Part shown: piece after piece, positions 8,819-17,611 of the stretch
Layout: each line of letters begins with the position of its first letter
Position numbering within the stretch: the first letter of the stretch is position 1
NCBI RefSeq assembly: GCF_030409845.1
Contig: NZ_JAUFQQ010000003.1
Location: 434,001-498,000, forward strand
Length of the DNA: 64,000 bases
Source of the DNA: Flavobacterium branchiarum
GTDB lineage: Bacteria; Bacteroidota; Bacteroidia; Flavobacteriales; Flavobacteriaceae
Direction: 5' to 3'
Position numbers and translations under genes: made by a program
The notes under the pieces: generated by a model
The model's input: only the letters and a program-made list of their open reading frames with translations
What the model was told of the DNA's origin: nothing
Databases searched by the model: none

Positions 8819-9841
8819 ATGTTTAAGGATAAAGTTTTATTAATAACAGGAGGCACTGGTTCTTTTGGAAATGCAATGTTAAGAGGTTTTTTAAATTCAG
8901 ATTTAAAAGAAATTAGAATATTTTCACGTGATGAGAAAAAGCAAGAAGATATGCGTATTGAATATAAAAATGATAAATTAAATTTTGTTATTGGTGATAT
9001 TCGAGATTTCGATAGTATAAATGCTGCTATGAATGGTGTGAATTTTGTTTTTCATGCTGCGGCGCTAAAACAGGTGCCTTCTTGTGAATTTTATCCTATG
9101 CAAGCTGTTCAGACTAATATATTAGGAGCGGAAAATGTATTAGAAGCTGCAGCAAGAAATAATGTTGAGAGAGTAGTAGTACTCAGCACAGATAAAGCTG
9201 TTTATCCAATAAATGCAATGGGAATTTCTAAGGCGTTTATGGAGAAATTAGCTGTCTCGAAGGCTAGAGATTCTAGAGTTAAGAATGTTGATGCGATTTA
9301 TACCGCAACTCGATATGGAAATGTTATGTGTTCTCGAGGTTCTATAATTCCTTTGTTTGTTAAACAGATAAAAGAAGGTAAAGCGTTGACTATTACAAAC
9401 CCAAAGATGACAAGATTTATGATGTCGTTGGATGATTCTGTAGAGCTGGTTATGTTTGCTTTTACAAATGGAAATCCAGGTGATATCTTCGTTCAGAAAT
9501 CTCCAGCTGCCACAATAGAAGATTTGGCACAGGCATTAAAAGAATTATTTAATGCCGATAATGAGATTAAAATTATTGGTGAACGTCATTCTGAAAAAAT
9601 GTATGAAACGCTTTGTGCAAAGGAAGAAATGGCTAAGGCCGATGATTTAGGTGAGTTTTATAGAATCCCTGCAGATTTTAGAGATTTGAATTACACTAAA
9701 TATGTTCAGGAAGATGGACCTAAGCTTGTAGATACTGAGTACAATTCAGATAATACACAAAGGCTAAATGTTGAAGAGTTAAAAAAATTACTATTAACTT
9801 TAGACTATATTCAAGAAGAATTAGCGTCTTATAATCAATAA
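8819..9841 (+). CDS. UDP-N-acetylglucosamine 4,6-dehydratase, soluble CapE/WbjB-like SDR
   Basis: This 340-residue extended SDR removes water from UDP-GlcNAc to give a 4-keto-6-deoxy sugar. The NAD-binding motif TGGTGSFG is at 10-17. The STDK motif is at 123-126. The position usually filled by the catalytic tyrosine is methionine (Met134 of MGISK, with Lys138), the hallmark of the CapE/WbjB/FlaA1 group, in which Asp125 and Lys126 are thought to do the chemistry. Whether it inverts C5 (L-sugars, as in CapE or PseB) or not cannot be told from sequence alone. Two DegT-fold genes and an acylation module follow, so its product is probably aminated at C4 and acylated. Confidence 0.88.
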   Translation: MFKDKVLLITGGTGSFGNAMLRGFLNSDLKEIRIFSRDEKKQEDMRIEYKNDKLNFVIGDIRDFDSINAAMNGVNFVFHAAALKQVPSCEFYPMQAVQTNILGAENVLEAAARNNVERVVVLSTDKAVYPINAMGISKAFMEKLAVSKARDSRVKNVDAIYTATRYGNVMCSRGSIIPLFVKQIKEGKALTITNPKMTRFMMSLDDSVELVMFAFTNGNPGDIFVQKSPAATIEDLAQALKELFNADNEIKIIGERHSEKMYETLCAKEEMAKADDLGEFYRIPADFRDLNYTKYVQEDGPKLVDTEYNSDNTQRLNVEELKKLLLTLDYIQEELASYNQ

Positions 9842-9848
9842 TTTATTT

Positions 9849-10937
9849 ATGTTACCATTAGTAAAAACTAGTATTCCTCCTCGTGATGTATTAATGCCAA
9901 AACTTGAAGAAGTTTTGTATAGTGGCTATGTTGCTCAAGGAGAAGCAGTAGAGGAGTTTGAAAGAAAATTTGAAGAATATATTGGAGGGGGACATTGTCT
10001 ATCTTTAAATTCTGGAACAGCAGCCCTACATATAGCATTGATTTTAGCTGGGGTACAAGAAGGCGATGAAGTTATAAGTACAGCTTTAACTGCTGAACCA
10101 ACCAATGTGGCAATCAAAATGGTTGGTGCAAAGGTAAGATGGGCAGATGTTGATTATAATACAGGTAATATTTCGGCGGAATCAATCGAAGAAGTAATAA
10201 ATCCAAAAACAAAAGCAATTATTGTTGTAGATTATGCTGGAATTCCTGTTGATGTAAAAAGAATTCAGGAATTATCAGAAAAATATAATATACCTGTTAT
10301 TGAAGATGCTGCTCATGCATTGGGGGCTAAATTTAGAGGAAAGAAAAGCGGAAACCATTTCCCGTTTACGGTATATTCTTTTCAGGCGATTAAGCACTTG
10401 ACAACTATTGATGGTGGAGCACTACAAATATTAGATAATGATTTATATGAAAAAGGTAAAATTATCAGATGGTTTGGTTTGGATAAAAAAATGACTCGTC
10501 TGGATAATAATATTACTTTTCAGGGATATAAATATCATATGAATAATGTAAATGCAACTATTGGATTAATTCAATTGCAAAATATAGATAATTTAGTCCA
10601 AAAGTATATCGATAATGGGAAGTATCTTGATGAGCAACTAAAAGATATAAAAGGAGTTGAACTGATAAACTACTATAAAGATACAGAGCCTTCATATTGG
10701 TTGTATACCTTAAAAGTAGAAAATCGTGATAGATTCGTAAAAATGATGTCCGAAAATGGAATAATGGCATCTGAACTTCATAAACGTAATGATTTACATG
10801 ATTACCTAAATGACTATCCTGCAAAATTGCTAAACTTGGATTTGTTTTACAGTAAAATGGTTCATATACCGTGTGGTTGGTGGGTTACTAGGGAAGATTT
10901 AGATATGATGATACGTTTAATAAAACAAGGTTGGTAA
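9849..10937 (+). CDS. DegT/DnrJ/EryC1/StrS sugar aminotransferase
   Basis: This PLP enzyme transfers an amino group from glutamate to a keto-sugar nucleotide. It has the full set of family residues: phosphate-binding NSGTAAL (54-60), Asp153 in IEDAAH that contacts the pyridine nitrogen, and the Schiff-base lysine Lys182 in SFQAIKHLTT. At 362 residues it is of normal length. It follows the 4,6-dehydratase by 7 bases and overlaps the next gene, a lysine-less homologue, by one base. The likely product is a UDP-4-amino-4,6-dideoxy-HexNAc. Confidence 0.92.
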   Translation: MLPLVKTSIPPRDVLMPKLEEVLYSGYVAQGEAVEEFERKFEEYIGGGHCLSLNSGTAALHIALILAGVQEGDEVISTALTAEPTNVAIKMVGAKVRWADVDYNTGNISAESIEEVINPKTKAIIVVDYAGIPVDVKRIQELSEKYNIPVIEDAAHALGAKFRGKKSGNHFPFTVYSFQAIKHLTTIDGGALQILDNDLYEKGKIIRWFGLDKKMTRLDNNITFQGYKYHMNNVNATIGLIQLQNIDNLVQKYIDNGKYLDEQLKDIKGVELINYYKDTEPSYWLYTLKVENRDRFVKMMSENGIMASELHKRNDLHDYLNDYPAKLLNLDLFYSKMVHIPCGWWVTREDLDMMIRLIKQGW

Positions 10938-12007
10938 TGATACCAATTTATAAACCTTATATGTCTGATAATATTGATTCAGAAATTAGTAGCATACTTT
11001 ATTCTGGACAGTTAGGTTATGGAAAATACGGAAAAGTATTTGAAAATAAATTGAAGAGCTTTATAGAATGTGAATATATACTTTCTGTAAGTTCATATAA
11101 TCTAGCAATGCTAATTGTTCTTTCAACATTAGGGTTAAATAAAGGTGATGAAATTATTGCTAGCCCTGTAAGTTGTTTAGCATCTAATCAGCCATTTGCA
11201 GTTAAAGGATTGAAAGTTATTTGGGTTGATATAAACCCAGAGACGGGAAGTATGTGTCCTGATGATTTGAAAGTTAAGATCACAAATAAAACCAAGGCCA
11301 TTTTCCATAATCATTTCTGTGGTTATTTAGGAAATATAGATGAAATTAATACAATTGGAAATTCTTTTGGTATCCCTGTTATTGATGATGGTATTGAAGC
11401 ATTTGGATCTGAATATAAAGGTAAAAAAATTGGGAATCTAGGAACAGATATAACTGTGTTTTCTTTTCAAACGGTTAGATTACCTAACACTATAGACGGA
11501 GGAGCTATTGTTTTTAAAGATAAAGAACTTTATGAAAAAGCTTTATTGATTAGAGACTACGGAATTGACAGAGCAATTTTTAGAACTGATAATGGAGAAA
11601 TTAATCCTAAATGTGACATTAGCTTAGAAGGTTATGGCGGGTTAATGAGTGAATTAAATTCATTTTTGGGTACCAAACAAATGGATGATATTGAAGATTT
11701 GTTATTACGGCAGAAAAAGAATGCATTTGTTTGGGATCAAAAAATTATGAATATGGATAATTTCAATTCTCTAAAATTGACTGAAAATACCATGCCTAAT
11801 TACTGGGTATATGGTATTTTATGTGAGGATAAAGAAATTGCCATTAATTATTTTAAGGATAATGGATTTTATGCTACTGGAGTTCATATTAATAATAATG
11901 TATATTCAGTTTTTAATAATAAGGATAACTTAAAAGGAGTAAATGAATTTATGAAACACTTTCTAGCAATACCTTGTGGTTGGTGGTTTGAAAATAAATT
12001 ATTATAA
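10937..12007 (+). CDS. DegT-fold protein lacking the catalytic lysine
   Basis: This 356-residue protein aligns along its length with the aminotransferase just upstream. However, the Schiff-base lysine is Arg181 (SFQTVRLPNT against SFQAIKHLTT). The phosphate-binding NSGTAAL is replaced by SVSSYNLA. Asp151 is kept. I chose the ATG at 10937, which overlaps the upstream stop as TAATG; an in-frame TTG lies six bases earlier. PLP enzymes with His at this position (ColD) are dehydratases, but Arg is not a known active form to my knowledge. It may be a regulatory partner forming heterodimers with its neighbour, or a protein with a new activity. The intact frame and coupling argue against a decaying gene. 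Confidence 0.85.
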   Translation: MIPIYKPYMSDNIDSEISSILYSGQLGYGKYGKVFENKLKSFIECEYILSVSSYNLAMLIVLSTLGLNKGDEIIASPVSCLASNQPFAVKGLKVIWVDINPETGSMCPDDLKVKITNKTKAIFHNHFCGYLGNIDEINTIGNSFGIPVIDDGIEAFGSEYKGKKIGNLGTDITVFSFQTVRLPNTIDGGAIVFKDKELYEKALLIRDYGIDRAIFRTDNGEINPKCDISLEGYGGLMSELNSFLGTKQMDDIEDLLLRQKKNAFVWDQKIMNMDNFNSLKLTENTMPNYWVYGILCEDKEIAINYFKDNGFYATGVHINNNVYSVFNNKDNLKGVNEFMKHFLAIPCGWWFENKLL

Positions 12008-12880
12008 ATGGGTACAAATCAAATAGATAGCACGGCTAAAATACATCCAAATGTTGTGTTTGGAGAACATAATAGAATTGGTAAAAACGTTGTAATCGAA
12101 ATTTTGGGAAATAATCCTAATGCAGTTGCAATTATTGGAGATAATAATATTATAAATGATAACACAAGAATTTTTATTCATGGTGAGTTTATCGTTGGTG
12201 ATTGGAATGTTTTTCATAATGATATGCTAATTATGCCAGAAGATTCGATGAGAATAGGTCATAATTGCTGGTTTGGACAAAATACGATTTTAGATGGTGC
12301 GGGAGGACTGGAAATAGGAAATGGTGTAAGAGTGGGTATGTATTCTCAAATTTGGACGCACGTAGCAAGCGGCGAACAAATTGAAGGATGTATACTTTTT
12401 GCTAAGAGAAAAACAATCATAAATGATGATGTTTGGTTGGTTGGCAGTTGTGTTGTTGGTTCAGGAATTGTTCTTGGGAAAAGAAGTACAGCTTTAATTA
12501 ATTCGGTAATTACTAAAGATACGTTGCCAGATAAAGCATATTCTGGGAGTCCAGCAAAGATTATGGAGCATGTTAAATTCTACCTTCCAAAAACGATAGA
12601 TGAAAAGTTTGATATGCTAAAATTATGGTTGTATGAGTTTGTAGAGCTAAATAAGGGAGTTTTCACATTAGAAGTAGACAAAAGTGAATTGATTCTTTTT
12701 AATTTGAAAGAAGATCAAAATGTAATTTTTACAAAATCAGAAACTAAGTTACTTGATTTATCTCAGAGTATTTTTTATTTATCTGATAAAACATTTAATA
12801 AAACCAATTCGATATCAGAGAGAGCAATTTATAAGTTTTTGTACAATAACAAAGCAAGATTCATCCCTAGTCCTAAATGA
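12008..12880 (+). CDS. Left-handed beta-helix (hexapeptide) acyltransferase
   Basis: Repeats of the [LIV]-G-x-x-x-x type run from about residue 15 to 185 (IGKNVVIEILG, IGDNNIINDN, IGHNCWFGQN, IGNGVRVGMYS). They form the beta-helix of CoA- or ACP-dependent acyltransferases. His in WTHVASGEQ is a candidate catalytic base. A non-repeat C-terminal domain of about 100 residues follows. It begins directly after the stop of the lysine-less DegT gene and lies before a ketoacyl synthase/ACP/reductase set. My inference is that it moves an acyl group from that ACP to the 4-amino sugar made upstream. An ordinary acetyltransferase role is the alternative. Confidence 0.82.
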   Translation: MGTNQIDSTAKIHPNVVFGEHNRIGKNVVIEILGNNPNAVAIIGDNNIINDNTRIFIHGEFIVGDWNVFHNDMLIMPEDSMRIGHNCWFGQNTILDGAGGLEIGNGVRVGMYSQIWTHVASGEQIEGCILFAKRKTIINDDVWLVGSCVVGSGIVLGKRSTALINSVITKDTLPDKAYSGSPAKIMEHVKFYLPKTIDEKFDMLKLWLYEFVELNKGVFTLEVDKSELILFNLKEDQNVIFTKSETKLLDLSQSIFYLSDKTFNKTNSISERAIYKFLYNNKARFIPSPK

Positions 12881-12937
12881 TTTTTTTACTTTTTGACATA
12901 ATAAACATCTAATTATAGTAAGAACTTAATTAAAAAA

Positions 12938-13945
12938 ATGGGGGCAGTAATAAAGAATATAGAATATGTATTTCCTGAACAAAAGATCACTAATACTGAT
13001 TTAAGAAATCAATTTCCAGATTATGATTTTAGAAAATTTGAGGATAAAGTTGGGATAATAAACAGGTATTGGGTTTCTGAAAATGAAACTGCTTTTGATT
13101 TGGCAAAAAATGCTTGTGAAAAATTATTTAAAAAAATAGATAGGTACGAAATTGATTATATTTTATATTGTACTCAAAGTCCAGAATATTTTTTACCAAC
13201 CACAGCCTGCGTTTTACAAAATCATTTAGGTTTAAGAAAAGATATTGGTGCTCTTGATTTTAATTTAGGTTGTTCTGGGTATGTTTATGGAGTTAGTATG
13301 GCAAAAGGATTAATAAATTCTGGTCAAGCAAAGAATATTTTGCTGGTTACAGCTGAAACATATTCTAAATATCTACATCCAGATGATCGTTCAAACAGAG
13401 CTATTTTTGGAGATGCAGCTACTGCAACATTGATTTCTTTCTCAGAAGTAGAACATATTGGAGAATTCTTATTTGGAACAGATGGTTCGGGATATGACAA
13501 GTTAATTGTGAAAAATGGATGTAGCAATGCTCCATTTAATAAAGAAGCAAAAGAAATTAACTATGGTTCAAACAATATTTACACTGACAATCATTTGTAT
13601 ATGAACGGCCCGGAAGTTTTTAACTTTACCAGTGAAGTTATTCCTAGTTTCACTAAAGAAGTTTTGGAAAAAAATAAAAAAGAAATCAATGATATAAATC
13701 AGTTTGTTTTTCATCAAGCAAATTCATTTATGTTAAATTTCATGCGTAAAAGACTCAAAATTGACATTGAGAGGTTTTATGTAAATTTAGAAGATGGAGG
13801 AAATACAGTTTCCTGTACAATACCAATTGCGCTCAAAAAGTATTCAGAGGATTCGGAATTCAAAAATCAAAATATAGCGATTGTTGGCTTTGGTGTAGGA
13901 TTGTCTTGGGCAGGAGGTTTAATAACAATAGATAGTAATTTGTAA
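12938..13945 (+). CDS. 3-oxoacyl-ACP synthase III (FabH-like) of the acyl module
   Basis: This thiolase-fold enzyme condenses an acyl-CoA primer with malonyl-ACP. The Cys-His-Asn triad is visible: Cys112 in GCSGYVYG, His258 in FHQANSF and Asn288 in GGNTVS. At 335 residues it has normal length. It sits with its own acyl carrier protein and reductase inside a sugar operon rather than a lipid locus. That indicates production of a short special acyl group (for example 3-hydroxybutyryl) for decoration. Flavobacterium psychrophilum O-polysaccharide carries a dihydroxyhexanoyl group on an amino-sugar, a known precedent for such chemistry. Confidence 0.9.
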   Translation: MGAVIKNIEYVFPEQKITNTDLRNQFPDYDFRKFEDKVGIINRYWVSENETAFDLAKNACEKLFKKIDRYEIDYILYCTQSPEYFLPTTACVLQNHLGLRKDIGALDFNLGCSGYVYGVSMAKGLINSGQAKNILLVTAETYSKYLHPDDRSNRAIFGDAATATLISFSEVEHIGEFLFGTDGSGYDKLIVKNGCSNAPFNKEAKEINYGSNNIYTDNHLYMNGPEVFNFTSEVIPSFTKEVLEKNKKEINDINQFVFHQANSFMLNFMRKRLKIDIERFYVNLEDGGNTVSCTIPIALKKYSEDSEFKNQNIAIVGFGVGLSWAGGLITIDSNL

Positions 13946-13953
13946 CAATATAT

Positions 13954-14187
13954 ATGATGAATAAAAAGCAATTTTTTTTAAGACTAGTAGACGATTTAGA
14001 ACTTGAAATAGAAATAAATGGTGAAACCAATATTAAAGACTTAGATGACTGGGATTCTATGGCGGCAATGGTTTTAATTGGTTTAGTAAATGAAGAATTT
14101 TCTGTGACTTTGAATTCAGATGATATAGAAAATATAACAACAGTAAATTCTTTAATGGAAAGAATTGGCTTAGATAAATTTAACTAG
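13954..14187 (+). CDS. Dedicated acyl carrier protein
   Basis: This 77-residue acidic protein has the phosphopantetheine site Ser35 in DDWDSMAAM, where the usual motif is DSL. It begins 8 bases after the ketoacyl synthase, with two consecutive ATG codons (13954 and 13957) as possible starts. It would carry the growing acyl chain between the synthase, the reductase at 14205 and the acyltransferase at 12008. Housekeeping AcpP would have a more acidic helix II and sit with fabF, which is not the case here. Confidence 0.88.
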   Translation: MMNKKQFFLRLVDDLELEIEINGETNIKDLDDWDSMAAMVLIGLVNEEFSVTLNSDDIENITTVNSLMERIGLDKFN

Positions 14188-14204
14188 AAATAGGGTTTAA
14201 AATA

Positions 14205-14933
14205 ATGATTATACTACTAACAGGAGCAACTTCTGGTATCGGTTTCGAAACATTAAAGCAGTTGATTGCAGCTGGGCATACAGTATATGCAATTGGAAGA
14301 GATTTTTCAAAAATAGATTTTTTTATACAAAATTATAAGTCACAGATTTTCAATTTTAACTTTGATTTTAATCAGGTAGAACAAATTGATGAGTTGTTTT
14401 CAAAATTTAATTTAGAAAATCAAAAATTTGACGCTTTAGTACACTGTGCCGGAGTTGAGGAAACACTTCCTTTGTCTTTATATTCTGCAAGTAAGGTTAG
14501 AAAAATATTTGATGTAAATGTTTTTTCAGGAATTGAATTATTAAGACATTTTACAAAAAAGAAATACTGTAATGATGGTGCGGGTATTGTTTTTTTGTCA
14601 TCAGTAATGGGAACGTTAGGTCAACCTGGAAAAATTGGGTATTGTGCAACGAAAGCAGCTGTATTAGGTGTCGTTAAATCAGGTGCATTAGAATTCGCAA
14701 AGAGAAAAATAAGAATTAATGCAGTTTTACCAGGAATTATTAATACTCCGATGACTAAAAAGCTATTCAGTCAGATAAATGACGATCAAATTATGGAGAT
14801 TGAAAATATGCATCCATTGGGTTTTGGTGAAGTTGAAGATGTAGTGCCTACTATTTTATTTCTCATATCTAAAAATTCAAGATGGATCACAGGACAAAGT
14901 TTCGTAATTGATGGTGGATATTCAATTCAGTAG
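14205..14933 (+). CDS. SDR-family 3-oxoacyl-ACP reductase (FabG-like)
   Basis: This 242-residue classical SDR has the cofactor motif TGATSGIG at 6-13, Ser132/Ser133, and Tyr146/Lys150 in YCATK. The C-terminal FVIDGGYS is typical of FabG. It would reduce the 3-keto group of the ACP-bound product to a 3-hydroxyacyl group. It is the third member of the synthase/ACP/reductase module. No dehydratase or enoyl reductase is nearby, so the chain should stop at the hydroxy stage. Confidence 0.87.
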   Translation: MIILLTGATSGIGFETLKQLIAAGHTVYAIGRDFSKIDFFIQNYKSQIFNFNFDFNQVEQIDELFSKFNLENQKFDALVHCAGVEETLPLSLYSASKVRKIFDVNVFSGIELLRHFTKKKYCNDGAGIVFLSSVMGTLGQPGKIGYCATKAAVLGVVKSGALEFAKRKIRINAVLPGIINTPMTKKLFSQINDDQIMEIENMHPLGFGEVEDVVPTILFLISKNSRWITGQSFVIDGGYSIQ

Positions 14934-14982
14934 TTTTTGTATTGAAAGCTATTAATTATTAAAGAAGTTTATATATTATAAT

Positions 14983-16470
14983 ATGTTTAAAAACATAATA
15001 GCCAATTATGTTGGTAAAGTTTGGGGAATTATATCTGTCTTTGTTTTTATACCATTTTATATAAAATTATTAGGGATTGAGTCTTATGCTGTAATTAATT
15101 TCTATACAGTAATTTTAACTATCATGTATTTTGCAGATGGGGGACTATCAGCTACCCTTAATAGAGAAATTGCGAGAAATGAAGATAAACAATATATTGG
15201 GAATATGCTTTTTACAATTGAAAGAGTGTATATGGCCATTTGTTTATTTATAATGCTTTTTGTTTTTAGCTTTTCAAATATTATTGCTGAGAATTGGTTG
15301 AATTCCGATATTATTTCTAGCAGTGATTTATCTACATATGTAAGTTTAATGGGGGTAAGTATTGCTTTTCAGTTATTTACCACTTTGCAAATTAGTGGCT
15401 TAATAGGATTAGAGAAACAAGTTTTATCTAATGGAATTCAAGTTGCGAGTAGTTTCTTCCGTTCAGGAGTTGTTCTTATACCTCTTTATTTTTACCCTAC
15501 GTTATTGACTTTTTTTATATGGCAGGTTTCAATAAATATTATCTTCTTTTTTATTGCAAGATTTAACTTGTGGAAGTATGTTAAGACTAATTTAAGATAT
15601 AAGTTTGACAAGAATGTTTTAAAAACTGTTGGACGTTTTGCCGGAGGAATGATGTTAATGGCTATAATTTCTTCTTTTAACACTCAAATTGATAAATTAG
15701 TGATAAGCAAATTATTATCATTAAAAGAATTTGGTTATTATGCACTTGCTGGTATTCTTTCACAAATACCGGAATTAATAATTACTCCTATTGCAGTGGC
15801 TATATTACCAAGAATGGTGAAGTACACTGAAAGGATTGAAAAAGATAAAATTACAAAGCTATTTCATGTAAATACCTTTATATTATCAACTTTAGCAACT
15901 ACAGGAGGGATGTTACTGTTTCTTTTTACTAAAGATTTTCTTTTTATTTGGACTAATGATATTATCATTGCTAGTAAAATTGAAAATGTTGCAAAAGTAC
16001 TTTTAGTAGGTTCGGTATTCTTATCTTTTCAATTTATGCCATATTATCTTGCAATTGCAAATGGGCATACGAGGACAAATGTGACGTTAGGTATCGTGGC
16101 AATAATTTGTATAATACCTGCTCTAATTTATTTTGTTAAGCAATACGGATTAATTGGTGCTACTTATACATGGCTTATAATGAATGTGGTCGCTTACTTT
16201 TATTTGGGGTATTTTATAATTTCCAAATTTTTAAAAAATGAGTTTAGGAGATGGTTAATAAATGGGACACTAATTCCCTTATTAATAACAGCCTTAGTTG
16301 GTACTGTAGGTTATATTTTAACAATCAATTTGCAAAAAGGATACTTTGTGTTTTTGTATTCTACAATTATTGGGCTTATTTCTTTAGCTGTGAACCTACT
16401 GGTCTTCAATAAAATGAATCCAGAATATAAGATAAATAAAAGACAATTAATAAATGATGGAGAAGCATAA
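14983..16470 (+). CDS. wzx: Wzx-type lipid-linked oligosaccharide flippase
   Basis: This 495-residue integral membrane protein has about 12-14 predicted transmembrane helices and the MATE/PST-like pattern of O-unit flippases (GIESYAVINFYTV, LSLKEFGYYALAG). It would move undecaprenyl-diphosphate-linked repeat units to the periplasm. Its end overlaps the next gene by 17 bases. Its presence shows that the first unit works by the Wzx/Wzy route. Confidence 0.9.
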   Translation: MFKNIIANYVGKVWGIISVFVFIPFYIKLLGIESYAVINFYTVILTIMYFADGGLSATLNREIARNEDKQYIGNMLFTIERVYMAICLFIMLFVFSFSNIIAENWLNSDIISSSDLSTYVSLMGVSIAFQLFTTLQISGLIGLEKQVLSNGIQVASSFFRSGVVLIPLYFYPTLLTFFIWQVSINIIFFFIARFNLWKYVKTNLRYKFDKNVLKTVGRFAGGMMLMAIISSFNTQIDKLVISKLLSLKEFGYYALAGILSQIPELIITPIAVAILPRMVKYTERIEKDKITKLFHVNTFILSTLATTGGMLLFLFTKDFLFIWTNDIIIASKIENVAKVLLVGSVFLSFQFMPYYLAIANGHTRTNVTLGIVAIICIIPALIYFVKQYGLIGATYTWLIMNVVAYFYLGYFIISKFLKNEFRRWLINGTLIPLLITALVGTVGYILTINLQKGYFVFLYSTIIGLISLAVNLLVFNKMNPEYKINKRQLINDGEA

Positions 16471-17611
16471 AATTTTACTTTCTATAATTATACCTACTAA
16501 AAATAGGTATTCAACCCTTTTGCCTGTTTTAGATTCAATTGTAGATAATTTAAGTAAAGAATATACTTACGAAGTAATTGTGCAAGATAACTCCGATAAT
16601 AATGAGCTTTGTTTACAATATCTTTCTAAAAAAAATAATCAACAAATAAAATATTTTTATAATAAAGAATCTATTCCTATTGCTGATAATACAGAATTAG
16701 CTATTATTAATTCAACAGGTAAATATCTGATTTTTATTGGAGATGATGATTTTATCTGCCCAGATATTCTTGAAATTGTTGACATTGTAGATAGTAGATC
16801 TATAAAATGTTTAATATATAATCCCGGCTCGTATTGGTGGGAGTCAGTAATATTTCAAAACGAAAATTACTACCATAAATCGTGTAATCTTTGGTTGCCA
16901 GATGCATACGAAAAGCTTGAGTTTACAAAGCTTGACCCTATGTTTGAGCTAAATAAAACCCTATCAAAAGGAGCTATGGCCTATGACATGCTACCTCGAT
17001 TCTATCATGGAATCGTATTAAGATCTGAACTTGATAAATTGCAATCTAAAATAGGTAGGTATATAGTGGGATCTTGCCCAGATATTGATTTTGCAGTATC
17101 TTTAGCTATAAATATTGAAGAGTATTATCATTTAAATTATCCAGTAAGTATTTTTGGTGCTTCAAAAAATAGTGGAGGAGGTTGGACAGCATTAAAAAAG
17201 CATTTTGGAGATGTAGATAAATTACCATTTCTTAGACCAGAAATTAAGAATAATTGGAATCCACTTATTCCAAGAATATGGTCTGAAAAGACAATTTATC
17301 CTCAAACTACAAGTGAAGTTTTAAAAGCCTATAGAATTAATAAGAAGTTAAATTTAATTGCTTTGTATACCGCAATGTTGGTTTACGAACCATTTTTAGA
17401 GCCTAAAATTTTAAGTTACATTTTGAAATATTGTGGATATAATCCCTTAAATTATTTGGTTTTCGGAATAGAGCTTTGCAAAAAAACAGCTGGTTTTATA
17501 GTACAAAAAATTAAGTACAAATTTAAGATGCTACCTGTGAAAGTTTTTCATAATGTGAAACATGATGAGGTGTTAACTGTTTTAAAAGAGAATTTTAATA
17601 TTAAATTATGA
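16454..17611 (+). CDS. Family 2 glycosyltransferase
   Basis: This GT-A fold enzyme opens with SIIIPTKNRYSTLLPVLDSI (about residues 10-29). It has a nucleotide-binding VQDNSDN and a metal-binding triple-aspartate IGDDDF near residue 95. The C-terminal half (about 200 residues) is of unknown specificity. It overlaps wzx upstream and the polymerase-like gene downstream (ATGA). It should add one sugar to the lipid-linked repeat on the cytoplasmic face. Confidence 0.88.
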   Translation: MMEKHKILLSIIIPTKNRYSTLLPVLDSIVDNLSKEYTYEVIVQDNSDNNELCLQYLSKKNNQQIKYFYNKESIPIADNTELAIINSTGKYLIFIGDDDFICPDILEIVDIVDSRSIKCLIYNPGSYWWESVIFQNENYYHKSCNLWLPDAYEKLEFTKLDPMFELNKTLSKGAMAYDMLPRFYHGIVLRSELDKLQSKIGRYIVGSCPDIDFAVSLAINIEEYYHLNYPVSIFGASKNSGGGWTALKKHFGDVDKLPFLRPEIKNNWNPLIPRIWSEKTIYPQTTSEVLKAYRINKKLNLIALYTAMLVYEPFLEPKILSYILKYCGYNPLNYLVFGIELCKKTAGFIVQKIKYKFKMLPVKVFHNVKHDEVLTVLKENFNIKL

